Shown: in pieces, positions 35,140 to 43,190 of the stretch
Numbering within the stretch: position 1 is the stretch's first letter
Layout of the letters: every line of letters begins with the position of its first letter
Origin: Prevotella sp. UBA2739
Lineage (GTDB): Bacteria > Bacteroidota > Bacteroidia > Bacteroidales > Bacteroidaceae
Assembly (NCBI GenBank): GCA_002353525.1
Contig: DEJV01000071.1
Span: 1 to 46,650 of the forward strand
Reading direction: 5' to 3'
Length of the DNA stretch: 46,650 nt
Translations under genes and position numbers: made by a program
Notes under the pieces: generated by a model
What the model saw: only the letters and a program-made list of their open reading frames with translations
What the model was told of the DNA's origin: nothing
The model's database searches: none

Positions 35140-36234
35140 ATGGAACACCCCGAAAATAGTGAAGAATACAAGGGCCTGACCGTGAACAGCGGTATTGAGC
35201 AGCCCTCTATCATTAACCCCTACCTGAAGCGCAGCCGCTTCCGCCGCCGCGAGATGTCGGCTGCCGAACTCGTAGAGGGCATCGTGAAAGGCGACATCAC
35301 CATCCTCTCGCAGGCTGTCACGCTGGTAGAGAGCGTCAATCCCACCCACTATGCCAAGGCGCAGGAGGTCATCGAGAAATGCCTGCCTTACAGTGGCAAC
35401 TCCATCCGTGTGGGCATCAGTGGTGTGCCTGGAGCGGGAAAGAGTACGTCGATTGATGAGTTTGGCTGTCATGTGCTCGACGAGCATGGCGGCAAACTGG
35501 CCGTACTGGCCATCGACCCCAGCTCGGAACGCTCGAAAGGCAGCATCCTGGGCGACAAGACGCGCATGGAGAAGCTGTCGCAGCGACGGGAGGCATTCAT
35601 CCGTCCTTCACCCACAGCCGGCTCACTGGGCGGTGTAGCCCGCAAGACGCGTGAGAGCATCATCCTCTGCGAGGCAGCAGGCTTCGACAAGATTTTCGTC
35701 GAGACGGTGGGCGTAGGACAGAGTGAGACGGCCTGCCACTCCATGGTAGATTTCTTCCTGCTCATCCAATTGGCAGGAACGGGCGACGAACTGCAGGGCA
35801 TCAAGCGCGGTATTATGGAGATCAGCGACGGCATCGTTATCAACAAGTGCGACGGAAACAATGTGGACAAGTGCCACATGGCAGCCACCAACTTCCGCAA
35901 CGCACTGCACTTCTTCCCCATGCCCGAGAGCGGCTGGCTGCCGAAGGTGCTGTGTTACAGCGGATTCTACGGCACCGGTGTGAAAGAGGTGTGGGACATG
36001 ATCTACCAGTACATCGACTTCGTGAAGCACAACGGCTACTTCCAGTACCGCCGCAACGAACAATCGAAATACTGGATGTATGAGAGCATCAACGAGCATC
36101 TGCGCAACTCTTTCTACCACAACCCGATGATCGAGGCCAAGTTGCAGGAGGCCGAGCGCACCGTGCTGGCTGGTGACAAGACATCGTTTGCTGCCGCCCA
36201 GGAGTTGCTCGACATGTATTACAAATCATTATAA
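35140..36234 (+). CDS. meaB: Methylmalonyl-CoA mutase-associated GTPase MeaB (364 aa)
   Basis: G3E-type GTPase that loads and protects adenosylcobalamin in methylmalonyl-CoA mutase, used for propionate/succinate metabolism. P-loop GVPGAGKST is near residue 92. Further segments are AIDPSSERSKGSILGDKTRM (switch I and Mg2+ Asp), FVETVGVGQSE, DFFLLIQLAGTGDELQGIKRGIMEISD and the base-recognition NKCDG. The C-terminal helices probably form the dimerisation arm. The mutase subunits are not in this window. It lies 47 bases after the DUF1573 gene and 73 bases before ispH. Confidence 0.94.
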   Translation: MEHPENSEEYKGLTVNSGIEQPSIINPYLKRSRFRRREMSAAELVEGIVKGDITILSQAVTLVESVNPTHYAKAQEVIEKCLPYSGNSIRVGISGVPGAGKSTSIDEFGCHVLDEHGGKLAVLAIDPSSERSKGSILGDKTRMEKLSQRREAFIRPSPTAGSLGGVARKTRESIILCEAAGFDKIFVETVGVGQSETACHSMVDFFLLIQLAGTGDELQGIKRGIMEISDGIVINKCDGNNVDKCHMAATNFRNALHFFPMPESGWLPKVLCYSGFYGTGVKEVWDMIYQYIDFVKHNGYFQYRRNEQSKYWMYESINEHLRNSFYHNPMIEAKLQEAERTVLAGDKTSFAAAQELLDMYYKSL

Positions 36235-36307
36235 TGAGGACTGTGCCATCTGTGGCGGCACTGGCTGCTACAGATGGCACGGCTCCGCCAAGAGCGTTTC
36301 GAGCAGA

Positions 36308-37171
36308 ATGAAAATAGAAATCGACAACGGCAGCGGATTCTGTTTCGGAGTGACCACTGCCATCCAGAAGGCTGAGGAAGAACTGGCTGCGGGCGGTCAG
36401 CTCTACTGTCTTGGCGACATCGTGCACAACGGCATGGAGTGTGAGCGGCTGAGACAGATGGGGCTCATCACCATCAACCATGAGCAGATGCAAGAGCTGC
36501 ACCATGCAAAAGTGCTGCTGAGGGCTCATGGCGAACCACCAGCAACCTACGAGCTGGCCCGTCGCAACGACATCGAGATCATAGATGCCACCTGTCCTGT
36601 GGTGCTTCAGTTGCAGCGCCGCATCAAACGGCAATATGAGGCAAACCCCCATGCGCAGATTGTCATCTTCGGAAAGCCCGGACATGCTGAGGTATTGGGA
36701 CTGATGGGACAGACAGACAACCGCGCCATCGTCGTGGCCCACTTCGAGGATGTGAGCAAACTGGATTTCAACCGCGACATTTATCTCTACTCGCAAACCA
36801 CGAAGAACCTGGGCGAGTTTCACCGCATCATCGAGTATATCCAACAACACATTTCACCACAGGCCCAATTCCGCAGCTTCGACACCATCTGCCGACAGGT
36901 AGCCAACCGCATGCCCAACATCTCAAACTTCGCTGCCCGCCACGACCTGGTGCTTTTTGTCTGCGGACATAAAAGCAGCAACGGCAAGGTGCTCTTTGGC
37001 GAGTGCCGGCGGGTGAATGCCAACAGCTACCAAATAGAACGCCCTGCCGAAATCGATAAGCAATGGCTTAATAACGTTGCCACCATTGGCATTTGCGGTG
37101 CCACGAGCACTCCCAAATGGCTAATGGAACAATGCCGTGACTACATCATGCAATTGCTCCCTGAGGATTGA
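36308..37171 (+). CDS. ispH: 4-hydroxy-3-methylbut-2-enyl diphosphate reductase IspH (287 aa)
   Basis: Last enzyme of the MEP isoprenoid pathway, with a 4Fe-4S cluster held by three Cys: Cys12 in GFCFG, the Cys in DATCPVV (near 98) and the Cys in DTICRQ (near 197). Substrate-binding segments are GDIVHNG, LRAHGEPP, and CGHKSSN. The ATG at 36308 starts directly with the family N-terminus MKIEIDNGSG; the upstream extension of the frame overlaps meaB and is not used. The last codons (PED, stop) lie inside a tandem repeat that starts at about 37164, so the stop codon is contributed by the repeat. Confidence 0.95.
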   Translation: MKIEIDNGSGFCFGVTTAIQKAEEELAAGGQLYCLGDIVHNGMECERLRQMGLITINHEQMQELHHAKVLLRAHGEPPATYELARRNDIEIIDATCPVVLQLQRRIKRQYEANPHAQIVIFGKPGHAEVLGLMGQTDNRAIVVAHFEDVSKLDFNRDIYLYSQTTKNLGEFHRIIEYIQQHISPQAQFRSFDTICRQVANRMPNISNFAARHDLVLFVCGHKSSNGKVLFGECRRVNANSYQIERPAEIDKQWLNNVATIGICGATSTPKWLMEQCRDYIMQLLPED

Positions 37172-37247
37172 GAATGGAGGATTGAGGAATTGAAGATGGA
37201 GGATTGAGAATGGAGAATTGAGAATGGAGGATGGAGGATTGAGAATT
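37164..37247. repeat. GGATTGAGAATGGA tandem minisatellite after ispH
   Basis: About 84 bases made of GGATTGAGAATGGAGGATTGAG-type 7- and 14-base units (GGATTGA, GAATGGA). The first unit overlaps the last codons and stop of ispH. Purine-rich on this strand. Confidence 0.85.
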
Positions 37248-37350
37248 CGCCAAAATTCGATATATTCGTGGCACCGAAGGTGCTTCGCGCTATGCTCTAG
37301 AAACAAGAACATTCGAACAATTCGAACAATTCGTGGTAAACTATACTAAT

Positions 37351-37405
37351 GTGAGTTCGACGTAAGAGAAGTAGTCTAATTGCATAACTCTTACGTCGAA
37401 CTCAC
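37351..37405. repeat. Long perfect inverted repeat between ispH and cmk
   Basis: GTGAGTTCGACGTAAGAG (37351-37368) is exactly complementary to CTCTTACGTCGAACTCAC (37388-37405), with a 19-nt spacer, and pairing extends three more positions with one G-T. It lies between convergent genes, so it could end transcription in both directions, but no T-run follows immediately. It may be a dispersed repeat. Confidence 0.85.
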
Positions 37406-37410
37406 GTTAA

Positions 37411-37440
37411 TTATCAATTATCAATTGTCAATTATCAATT
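37411..37440. repeat. TCAATTRTCAATT repeat block
   Basis: Alternating TCAATTATCAATTGTCAATTATCAATT units of 7-8 bases lie directly after the inverted repeat. The same units occur at 43157-43190. Confidence 0.8.
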
Positions 37441-37452
37441 TAATACGGGTTG

Positions 37453-38142
37453 TTATTGAGAGACTTTCTGTACTTCCCGCATCAACCATTCGTTTTGCTC
37501 GGCAATTGTCATGTGACTATTGTCAAGCTCTATGGCGTCGTCGGCCTTGCGTAGAGGAGATACCTCACGATGGCTGTCTATGTAATCACGCTCCTGTACG
37601 TTTTTCAATATCTCATCGTAGTCAGCCTCCATCCCTTTTTGTTTGAGTTCGTCGTAACGACGCTGGGCACGCACCTCTGCCGAGGCTGTCACAAAGATTT
37701 TCAGCTCGGCATTCGGGAATACCACCGTGCCAATGTCGCGGCCATCCATCACGATGCCTTTCTCCTCACCCATCCGCTGTTGCTGGGCCACCATCGCCGA
37801 GCGCACAAAAGCCAGTGTGGCAATGGGCGACACATGGCTCGAAACCTCCATGGTGCGGATGTCGTTCTCTACCAGTTCGCCATTCAGATAGGTGTCAGGT
37901 CGGCCCGTCTGTTCGTTCAGGCGGAACGAGATCTGAATATCTTTCATGCGTGCCTCCAGTTCGTCGGTCTTGATGGTTCCGTCGGCACAGAAGAGCTGGT
38001 TGCGCAAAGCATAAAGGGTGACAGCCCGATACATGGCTCCAGTATCGACATAAATATAACCCAGCCGTCGGGCCAGGTCCTTGGCCATCGTTGACTTTCC
38101 GCATGATGAGTGTCCGTCGATGGCAATAATGATTTTCTTCAT
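37453..38142 (-). CDS. cmk: (d)CMP kinase (229 aa)
   Basis: It phosphorylates CMP and dCMP to the diphosphates for nucleic acid and lipid (CDP-DAG) synthesis. P-loop: IAIDGHSSCGKSTMAKDLARRLG (residues about 4-26). Next are YVDTGAMYRAVT, the CMP-binding segment VSPIATLAFVRSAMVAQQQRMG, then GRDIGTVVFPNAELKIFVTASAEVRAQRRYDEL and the lid RDYIDSHREVSPLRKADDAIELD. Its start codon overlaps the porQ stop (ATGA), so it is translationally coupled to porQ. It is convergent with ispH. Confidence 0.96.
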   Translation of the reverse strand: MKKIIIAIDGHSSCGKSTMAKDLARRLGYIYVDTGAMYRAVTLYALRNQLFCADGTIKTDELEARMKDIQISFRLNEQTGRPDTYLNGELVENDIRTMEVSSHVSPIATLAFVRSAMVAQQQRMGEEKGIVMDGRDIGTVVFPNAELKIFVTASAEVRAQRRYDELKQKGMEADYDEILKNVQERDYIDSHREVSPLRKADDAIELDNSHMTIAEQNEWLMREVQKVSQ

Positions 38143-39089
38143 AATTGCAGTGCTAAATTGATGATGAGTGAATGTGAAGATATATGATACTTGCCATAGG
38201 CAAGATTCAGTTTGAAGCGTTCCAACTGCAGACCGGCACCTAGCGACAATCCTGCCCCATGGCTGCCCTCCTCGTCGGTACCCTTGAGCAAAGTCATCTC
38301 GCGGGCACGCCGAAAATTATATCCGGCACCCACCCAGATGGTCTGCGACAAGAGAATGTCTACGCCTGCCACCAGATGGTCGATGAAACGGTAGTCCCAA
38401 TGGGTGAGATCCACCAGCGTGGCCGAGAGACGGAAGGGAGCGTTGAGCACCCGTTTGCTCACACCTGCCTGCACATCGATGGGCATGCGGTCGTAGTGGT
38501 CGTCGAAAGCCTTCAGCTGTCCACCGAGGTTACGAGCCACCACCGACACCGACCACTCGCGTTGCGCATCGTAGTAGTTGGCGCCCAGGTCTACGCCCAT
38601 GGCCCACGAGCTGTAGCTGCCAATGTAAGAATTGATCATCCTGGCCGTGATACCTCCCACAATGCGATCGGAGAGCTGATACGAGAAGGTGCCTGCCACG
38701 GCAATATCCTTGGCCGAGAACTCGCCTGTCTGCCGGTTGAACTCGTCCATCTCTTTCATCTTCCCGTAGTCGGCATATTGCGCCGTTACGCCCCACGACG
38801 CCTTCTCGCCTGCCACACGGCTGAACGAGGCGCTGGCCATGCGGGCTCCCTCCATATAAGTCATGAATCCCAGACCCACGGTCTTGTCGCTCACCGACGA
38901 GAGCAGGGCTGGATTATGGAAGGTGAGGGCGGCATCATCCTCGATGAGCGTCACATTGTCGCCGCCAAGGGCAGCAGCATGCGCACTCACCGGCAGCCGC
39001 AGAAAATCGTAGGCTGTCTGACTCTCTTGCGCCAGCATGTTGACGGTGGCCACAAGAACAAGCACAGTGGATAACAATCTCTTCCTCAT
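38139..39089 (-). CDS. porQ: Type IX secretion system protein PorQ (316 aa)
   Basis: Outer-membrane beta-barrel of the FadL-like PorV/PorQ family, associated with the type IX secretion pathway that exports CTD-bearing proteins in Bacteroidota. A signal peptide (MRKRLLSTVLVLVATVNMLA) is followed by the diagnostic QTAYDFLRLPVSAHAAALGGDNVTLIEDDAALTFHNPALLS. The rest shows alternating beta-strand pattern up to a terminal INLALQL. The ATG at 39089 fits the signal peptide; one four codons upstream is less likely. The promoter is a full consensus match. It indicates that the organism has a type IX system. Confidence 0.9.
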   Translation of the reverse strand: MRKRLLSTVLVLVATVNMLAQESQTAYDFLRLPVSAHAAALGGDNVTLIEDDAALTFHNPALLSSVSDKTVGLGFMTYMEGARMASASFSRVAGEKASWGVTAQYADYGKMKEMDEFNRQTGEFSAKDIAVAGTFSYQLSDRIVGGITARMINSYIGSYSSWAMGVDLGANYYDAQREWSVSVVARNLGGQLKAFDDHYDRMPIDVQAGVSKRVLNAPFRLSATLVDLTHWDYRFIDHLVAGVDILLSQTIWVGAGYNFRRAREMTLLKGTDEEGSHGAGLSLGAGLQLERFKLNLAYGKYHISSHSLIINLALQL

Positions 39090-39098
39090 TTTGATGTG

Positions 39099-39130
39099 CA
39101 AAGATACGCTATTTATTTCATAAACGCAAA
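39099..39130 (-). promoter_or_regulatory. porQ-cmk promoter
   Basis: Minus strand TTTG (39130-39127), 20 bp, TATCTTTG (39106-39099), 9 bases before the ATG at 39089. Another very short leader. Confidence 0.8.
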
Positions 39131-39213
39131 TTCAAGCGGTTTTATTGTTATGGGTTGCAAAATAACACACGCTCACACCCTGGCAGGAAATGAAAAGAAA
39201 AAACGACTTTCGT

Positions 39214-39244
39214 TTTGCATTTCATCTGCTTTTTTGTATTTTTG
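39214..39244 (+). promoter_or_regulatory. Metallophosphoesterase promoter
   Basis: TTTG (39214-39217), 19 bp, TATTTTTG (39237-39244), 30 bases before the ATG at 39275. Divergent from the porQ promoter. Confidence 0.75.
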
Positions 39245-39274
39245 CCATCAAACAGCAATAACGAACTTCTATAT

Positions 39275-40093
39275 ATGGCAAAAAACATACTTGTTGTACC
39301 CGACGTGCATGGGCGCACCTTTTGGAAAAAGCCCGTCAGCGATTACGCCGCACAGGCAGACCGCATCGTGTTTCTGGGCGACTACCTCGACCCCTACCGC
39401 AACGAGGAGGTCGACTGTTCGTCCAAAGCACTCTACCGCAACCTGATGGAAATCATCAGTCTGAAACTGGAGTATCGCGACAAGGTGATATTGCTCAAGG
39501 GCAATCACGACCAGCACTACAGCTCACGACGATTCCGCTCTCGTGGAGCCGGCACACGCATGGACCATGAGCACTGGGACCTTTACCACAGCCTGTTCAA
39601 CGACCATCGCCACCTTTTCCAGCTGGCCCACCGTGAGGTGGTTGGCGGCACCACCTATGTGTTAACGCATGCCGGACTGACCGCCTATTGGCTGAATAAA
39701 GTGAACCAACAGCTGTGGCATCTGGACGACAGCGACGTATCGGTGGCGCAGCAAGAGACCATCGACCGCATTAACGCCCTCGATGACGACGAACAACAGG
39801 GGCAGGACCTGCTTGCCGTGGTAGGCTACAACCGCTCGATGATGGGCGAGCGCACAGGCAGCGTGCTATGGGCCGATGTCAACGAGCATTCCATGGAGCA
39901 CGTGCCCGCTGCTTATGGCCTCAACCAGGTGTTTCAGGTGTTCGGCCATACCCGTATGAACGGCAACATCATGGACATACTAGCCTACGCCCATCATGCC
40001 ATGATCGACTCGCAGAAGTGTTTCCTCATTAGCGAAACGCTCCCCGACCGAATTACTCCTATCGGCGAAAACGAGGGGGATGAACCCATTTGA
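39275..40093 (+). CDS. Calcineurin-like metallophosphoesterase (272 aa)
   Basis: Cytoplasmic phosphoesterase with the five-motif binuclear metal site: PDVHG (residues about 8-12), FLGDYLDPY, LLKGNHDQHY, LTHAGLTAYW and FGHTRMNG. The serine/threonine-phosphatase-like layout suggests protein, nucleotide or polyphosphate substrates; none can be fixed from sequence. The ATG at 39275 is the first Met after the promoter and gives a clean family N-terminus (MAKNILVVPDVHG). Confidence 0.88.
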   Translation: MAKNILVVPDVHGRTFWKKPVSDYAAQADRIVFLGDYLDPYRNEEVDCSSKALYRNLMEIISLKLEYRDKVILLKGNHDQHYSSRRFRSRGAGTRMDHEHWDLYHSLFNDHRHLFQLAHREVVGGTTYVLTHAGLTAYWLNKVNQQLWHLDDSDVSVAQQETIDRINALDDDEQQGQDLLAVVGYNRSMMGERTGSVLWADVNEHSMEHVPAAYGLNQVFQVFGHTRMNGNIMDILAYAHHAMIDSQKCFLISETLPDRITPIGENEGDEPI

Positions 40094-40156
40094 ATAAGTT
40101 CATCCCCCCGCAGTAGAATGGGTTAGGAAAAGCAGACCACAGTTGTTTTTTTGTGA

Positions 40157-42217
40157 TTAAATGTCCAGATGGATGCTGGCACCAGCCATCACCCAGATGC
40201 CTGGTTGCGGCACATGTCCATAGTCGACATACGACTTGTCGAACACGTTGTTGGCCTCCACATAGAAGTTATACTTCTCGGCATTCCAACTCAACCGCGT
40301 GTCGACAATGCCATAGGGCTTATATTCCTCCACCTGTCCTTCGACATTGGTGTATGTGCCCGTACGGTCCTGATAGCGATAGTTGATGCTCATGTTCAGC
40401 TTGTCCCACAGGTGCAACTGCAGGTTGCACACCAGTTTGTGGCGCAGGTACTCCAGTGCATACTGACTCTGAATGCCCTGTTTCTCCACCTTGTTCTGGT
40501 CGATATAGTTGTAGGCGATGTTCAGCTTGCGCAGCACATCCTGCCGTGGCAGCATCTCGTTAAGATGGAAGGTCAGTGCCGTCTGCACACCCGTGGCGTT
40601 GAGCTTCGTAAAGTTCACCGACTCCCAGGGTGCATCGGGATCGTCGGTGTGGCGAATCCAGTCGATGATGTTCTTGCAGTGGTTGTGATACACACTCACG
40701 TTACCCTCCATCAACCGCGAGCCATATTTGATACCTCCCTCAATGGCAGCCAGTTCTTCGGGTTTCAGGTGCTTGTCGGCCTTGTGTCCGCCCACCGAAT
40801 AGTAGAGCTCGGTGACCGACGGCATGCGCAGCGACGTGTTGTACGATGCGTAGACCTTCCAGTTGTCGCCCAACCGGTAGCTGGCATCGATGCCTGGATA
40901 GACCCGCATGCGCATCTCGTTCCATGAGTTTTTCACAGCCACAATGCCTGCCGAGAGCGTGAAGCGCTTGAGCAAGATGTTATGCTCGAGCACAAAACTG
41001 ATGTTGGTGCGGTTGAGTCCGTACTCATAGTCGCGGTCGGTGCCGTGAATGTGGTGCGTCTTCGACAGGGGCTCGCCCAGGTTGCCGCTCACCAGATCCT
41101 CGTTGCGCAGTTCAGCCCCAAGGGCGGTACGACCCAGTGCCCAGTCGAAATAACTGTTCAGGTTGACACCATAAACATCGGTGCGATGGTAGTTGAACGG
41201 ATAGATGTCGGGCGCATTGCGGAAGAGTTCGAAACGGTCCATGCTGCGGTTCCAGTAGATGGACGGTTTCAGATGGAAGCGCCCTTTTTTGTTCTCACCC
41301 TGAATAGCGGTATAGGTTTTCAGTGTATGCTCATACTGGTCGTCCCACTTGGCACCATAGAAGGTGTTCGAGCCAAAGCCGCGGGTACTCAGTCCGGCAT
41401 GCCAGCTGACGCTGATCTGATCGTCGTCGTAAGTTCCCTGGTAGAACGCCTTGCCACCATTGTAGTCGGCATTCAGTCCACCCGCCTTATTGCGGCTGTA
41501 ACCGTCGCTGCGGGTGAAGTTAGCCGACAGGCTGTGGCTGGTCTTTCCGGCAAGGGCAGCCCTGGCGCCCACATTCAGATAGCCGTAAGAGCCACCGTCC
41601 ACATGGGCATCGATGCTATTACCGTCGACGCGCTTAGTGACAATGTTCACCGCACCCACCAGCGACGATGTGCCATACACACGTCCGGCAGGGCCCTCAA
41701 GCACCTCGATGCGCTCAATGTCGGAAATATCAAGTGGAAAGTCGAAGGCATTATGTCCGGTCTGCGGGTCGCAGATATTAATGCCGTTGAGCAGGATGGT
41801 GATTTGCTCATAGTTGCCGCCTCTGATACTGATGTCTGTTTGCGCTCCAATCGGTCCGCGCTGGCGTACATCCACGCCTACGGCATATTTCAGCAAATCG
41901 TTTAAACTTTGTACTGGCGCAGCCTGAATGTCGGCACGCTCGAGCACAGTGACCATTCTCGCTTGCTGACCTCTGGTCAGCGGCGCCCTGGAGCCTGTCA
42001 CATTGACCTCCTCCAGCCTCACCTCGCGGCTTGTCTTCGCTGTGTCGGGCTTGATGGGCTCGACGCTGATGCCGTCGGCCTTGGCACATGTCAAGGTGGC
42101 GACACTGAGGGTGCCGATGAGCACCTCTTTGCGCAGACAGGCAAACAGTGAGTAGCCCTTTCGTCCAAACTGCTTGAACTTAATGGGCGTGCGCTTGTTG
42201 AAAACTGTTTTCTGCAT
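40157..42217 (-). CDS. TonB-dependent outer-membrane receptor, BtuB-like (686 aa)
   Basis: Outer-membrane active transporter. The plug domain contains REVRLEEVNVTGSRAPLTRGQQARMVTVLER (TonB box region and first strands), LNDLLKYAVGVDVRQRGPIGAQTDISIRGGNYEQITILLNGI and IERIEVLEGPAGRVYGTSSLVGAVNIVT. A 22-strand barrel follows, ending in a terminal aromatic-rich strand (VMAGASIHLDI). The ATG at 42217 starts a long, basic extended signal sequence (MQKTVFNKRTPIKFKQFGRKGY...) as seen in related Bacteroidota receptors. The substrate (cobalamin or another chelate) is inferred from family resemblance only; no cobalamin riboswitch is present in its short leader. Confidence 0.82.
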   Translation of the reverse strand: MQKTVFNKRTPIKFKQFGRKGYSLFACLRKEVLIGTLSVATLTCAKADGISVEPIKPDTAKTSREVRLEEVNVTGSRAPLTRGQQARMVTVLERADIQAAPVQSLNDLLKYAVGVDVRQRGPIGAQTDISIRGGNYEQITILLNGINICDPQTGHNAFDFPLDISDIERIEVLEGPAGRVYGTSSLVGAVNIVTKRVDGNSIDAHVDGGSYGYLNVGARAALAGKTSHSLSANFTRSDGYSRNKAGGLNADYNGGKAFYQGTYDDDQISVSWHAGLSTRGFGSNTFYGAKWDDQYEHTLKTYTAIQGENKKGRFHLKPSIYWNRSMDRFELFRNAPDIYPFNYHRTDVYGVNLNSYFDWALGRTALGAELRNEDLVSGNLGEPLSKTHHIHGTDRDYEYGLNRTNISFVLEHNILLKRFTLSAGIVAVKNSWNEMRMRVYPGIDASYRLGDNWKVYASYNTSLRMPSVTELYYSVGGHKADKHLKPEELAAIEGGIKYGSRLMEGNVSVYHNHCKNIIDWIRHTDDPDAPWESVNFTKLNATGVQTALTFHLNEMLPRQDVLRKLNIAYNYIDQNKVEKQGIQSQYALEYLRHKLVCNLQLHLWDKLNMSINYRYQDRTGTYTNVEGQVEEYKPYGIVDTRLSWNAEKYNFYVEANNVFDKSYVDYGHVPQPGIWVMAGASIHLDI

Positions 42218-42264
42218 GTGTTTTTTTAATTGTTTTTCTTGTGGCCTGTTTTCCAAACCGGCTG

Positions 42265-42296
42265 CAAAGGTAATATTTTTCTTTGAATCCCACAAA
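42265..42296 (-). promoter_or_regulatory. Promoter of the BtuB-like receptor gene
   Basis: Minus strand TTTG (42296-42293), 20 bp, TACCTTTG (42272-42265), with a leader of about 40 nt. It overlaps the T-tract of the terminator of the upstream thiamine operon. Confidence 0.8.
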
Positions 42297-42326
42297 AAAG
42301 AAGCGCCGTATTTCACAATACAGCGC
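42292..42326 (-). terminator. Terminator of the thiamine uptake operon
   Basis: On the minus strand GCGCTGTATT (42326-42317), GTGA loop, AATACGGCGC (42312-42303), one mismatch in the stem, followed by TTCTTTTTTGTG. It lies about 205 bases past the pnuT stop. Confidence 0.75.
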
Positions 42327-42530
42327 CGAGACTTAATTAAACTAAATTAACTTTATGAAAAACTACTCTCACGAGCAGAGGGGTTATTGTTGCTTGAAAG
42401 AGAAAAATAGCTTCCAAGCGATTGCAAAGATAAACAAAAAACTGTTGTTTCTGCCATCTTGCTTGTCACCTTGCTCAGAAATTGAGTAATTTTAACAGTT
42501 CTTTCGTCTTATAAGTACGGGAATCCTCAG
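42327..42530. other. Spacer between pnuT stop and its terminator
   Basis: About 200 AT-rich bases. No gene or clear structured element is seen. Confidence 0.5.
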
Positions 42531-43148
42531 TCAGTCCGTTTGCTTCATCATTTTCCGCCATTTCTTGTAGCCCATCACGGCTATCACCACATATAAGGCA
42601 TAGAGACTCGCCTTGAAGGGAATGTCTTTGTAGAAATAGAGCGCGCACGTCACCACATCCACGACAATCCAGATGAGCCATTGTTCAAGATATTTCCTAG
42701 CCAGTGCCCAGATGCCCACAAAGCTCAGGGCCGTGGTGAACGAGTCGGCCACGGGTACGCGAGAGTCGGTGCAGAATGCCAAGAAGCAGTACAGAGCTCC
42801 CCAGATGACCAGCGTGGCCAGCGCCCAGCGGATGGCCAGTCGGCGCGGAAAGTGGGTGATCGGTATGGTCTGGACTTTCTTTTCCGCTGCACGCACGTGG
42901 TCGGCGCCCTCCACCTTGTGTGGTCTTATCCAGTTAATAAAACCGTAAACGGTCATGGCCAGATAGTAGAACTCCATACCGCAGTCGGCATAGAGTCCTT
43001 TCTGGTAGTAGAGCACAATGCCCAGGCTCTGCATCGCAAATCCCACGGCCCACAGCCACACGCTGGCTTTATACTCCAGCAGGATGTAAGCCAGTCCGAG
43101 TGCCGTGGTCAGCATGTCAAGCCAATGGGCTGCAAGAAATTCTTCCAT
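42531..43148 (-). CDS. pnuT: PnuC-family transporter, probably thiamine transporter PnuT (205 aa)
   Basis: Small inner-membrane protein with about seven helices and PnuC-family features: LLEYKASVWLWAVGFAMQSLGIVLYYQKGLYADCGMEFYYLAMTVYGFINW, a second half with DSFTTALSFVGIWALARKYLEQWLIWIVVDVVTCALYFYKD. PnuC proteins take up nicotinamide riboside, whereas those behind TPP riboswitches in Bacteroidota transport thiamine (PnuT). Because the TPP riboswitch at 45706-45781 heads this transcript, PnuT is the better call. The ATG at 43148 is used; the frame continues upstream only through repeat sequence with a TTG. Confidence 0.85.
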   Translation of the reverse strand: MEEFLAAHWLDMLTTALGLAYILLEYKASVWLWAVGFAMQSLGIVLYYQKGLYADCGMEFYYLAMTVYGFINWIRPHKVEGADHVRAAEKKVQTIPITHFPRRLAIRWALATLVIWGALYCFLAFCTDSRVPVADSFTTALSFVGIWALARKYLEQWLIWIVVDVVTCALYFYKDIPFKASLYALYVVIAVMGYKKWRKMMKQTD

Positions 43149-43156
43149 CACAAAGC

Positions 43157-43190
43157 AATTATCAATTGTCAATTGTCAATTATCAATTCT
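43157..43190. repeat. TCAATTRTCAATT repeat block in the TonB receptor-pnuT spacer
   Basis: The 41-base gap between the receptor stop and the pnuT ATG consists largely of CAATTATCAATTGTCAATTGTCAATTATCAATTCT units, the same as at 37411-37440. Confidence 0.8.

Noticed and set aside
42218..42264. Cobalamin riboswitch before the BtuB-like gene
   Set aside because: The leader from the mapped promoter is only about 40 nt, too short for a cobalamin riboswitch, and no B12-box is seen.
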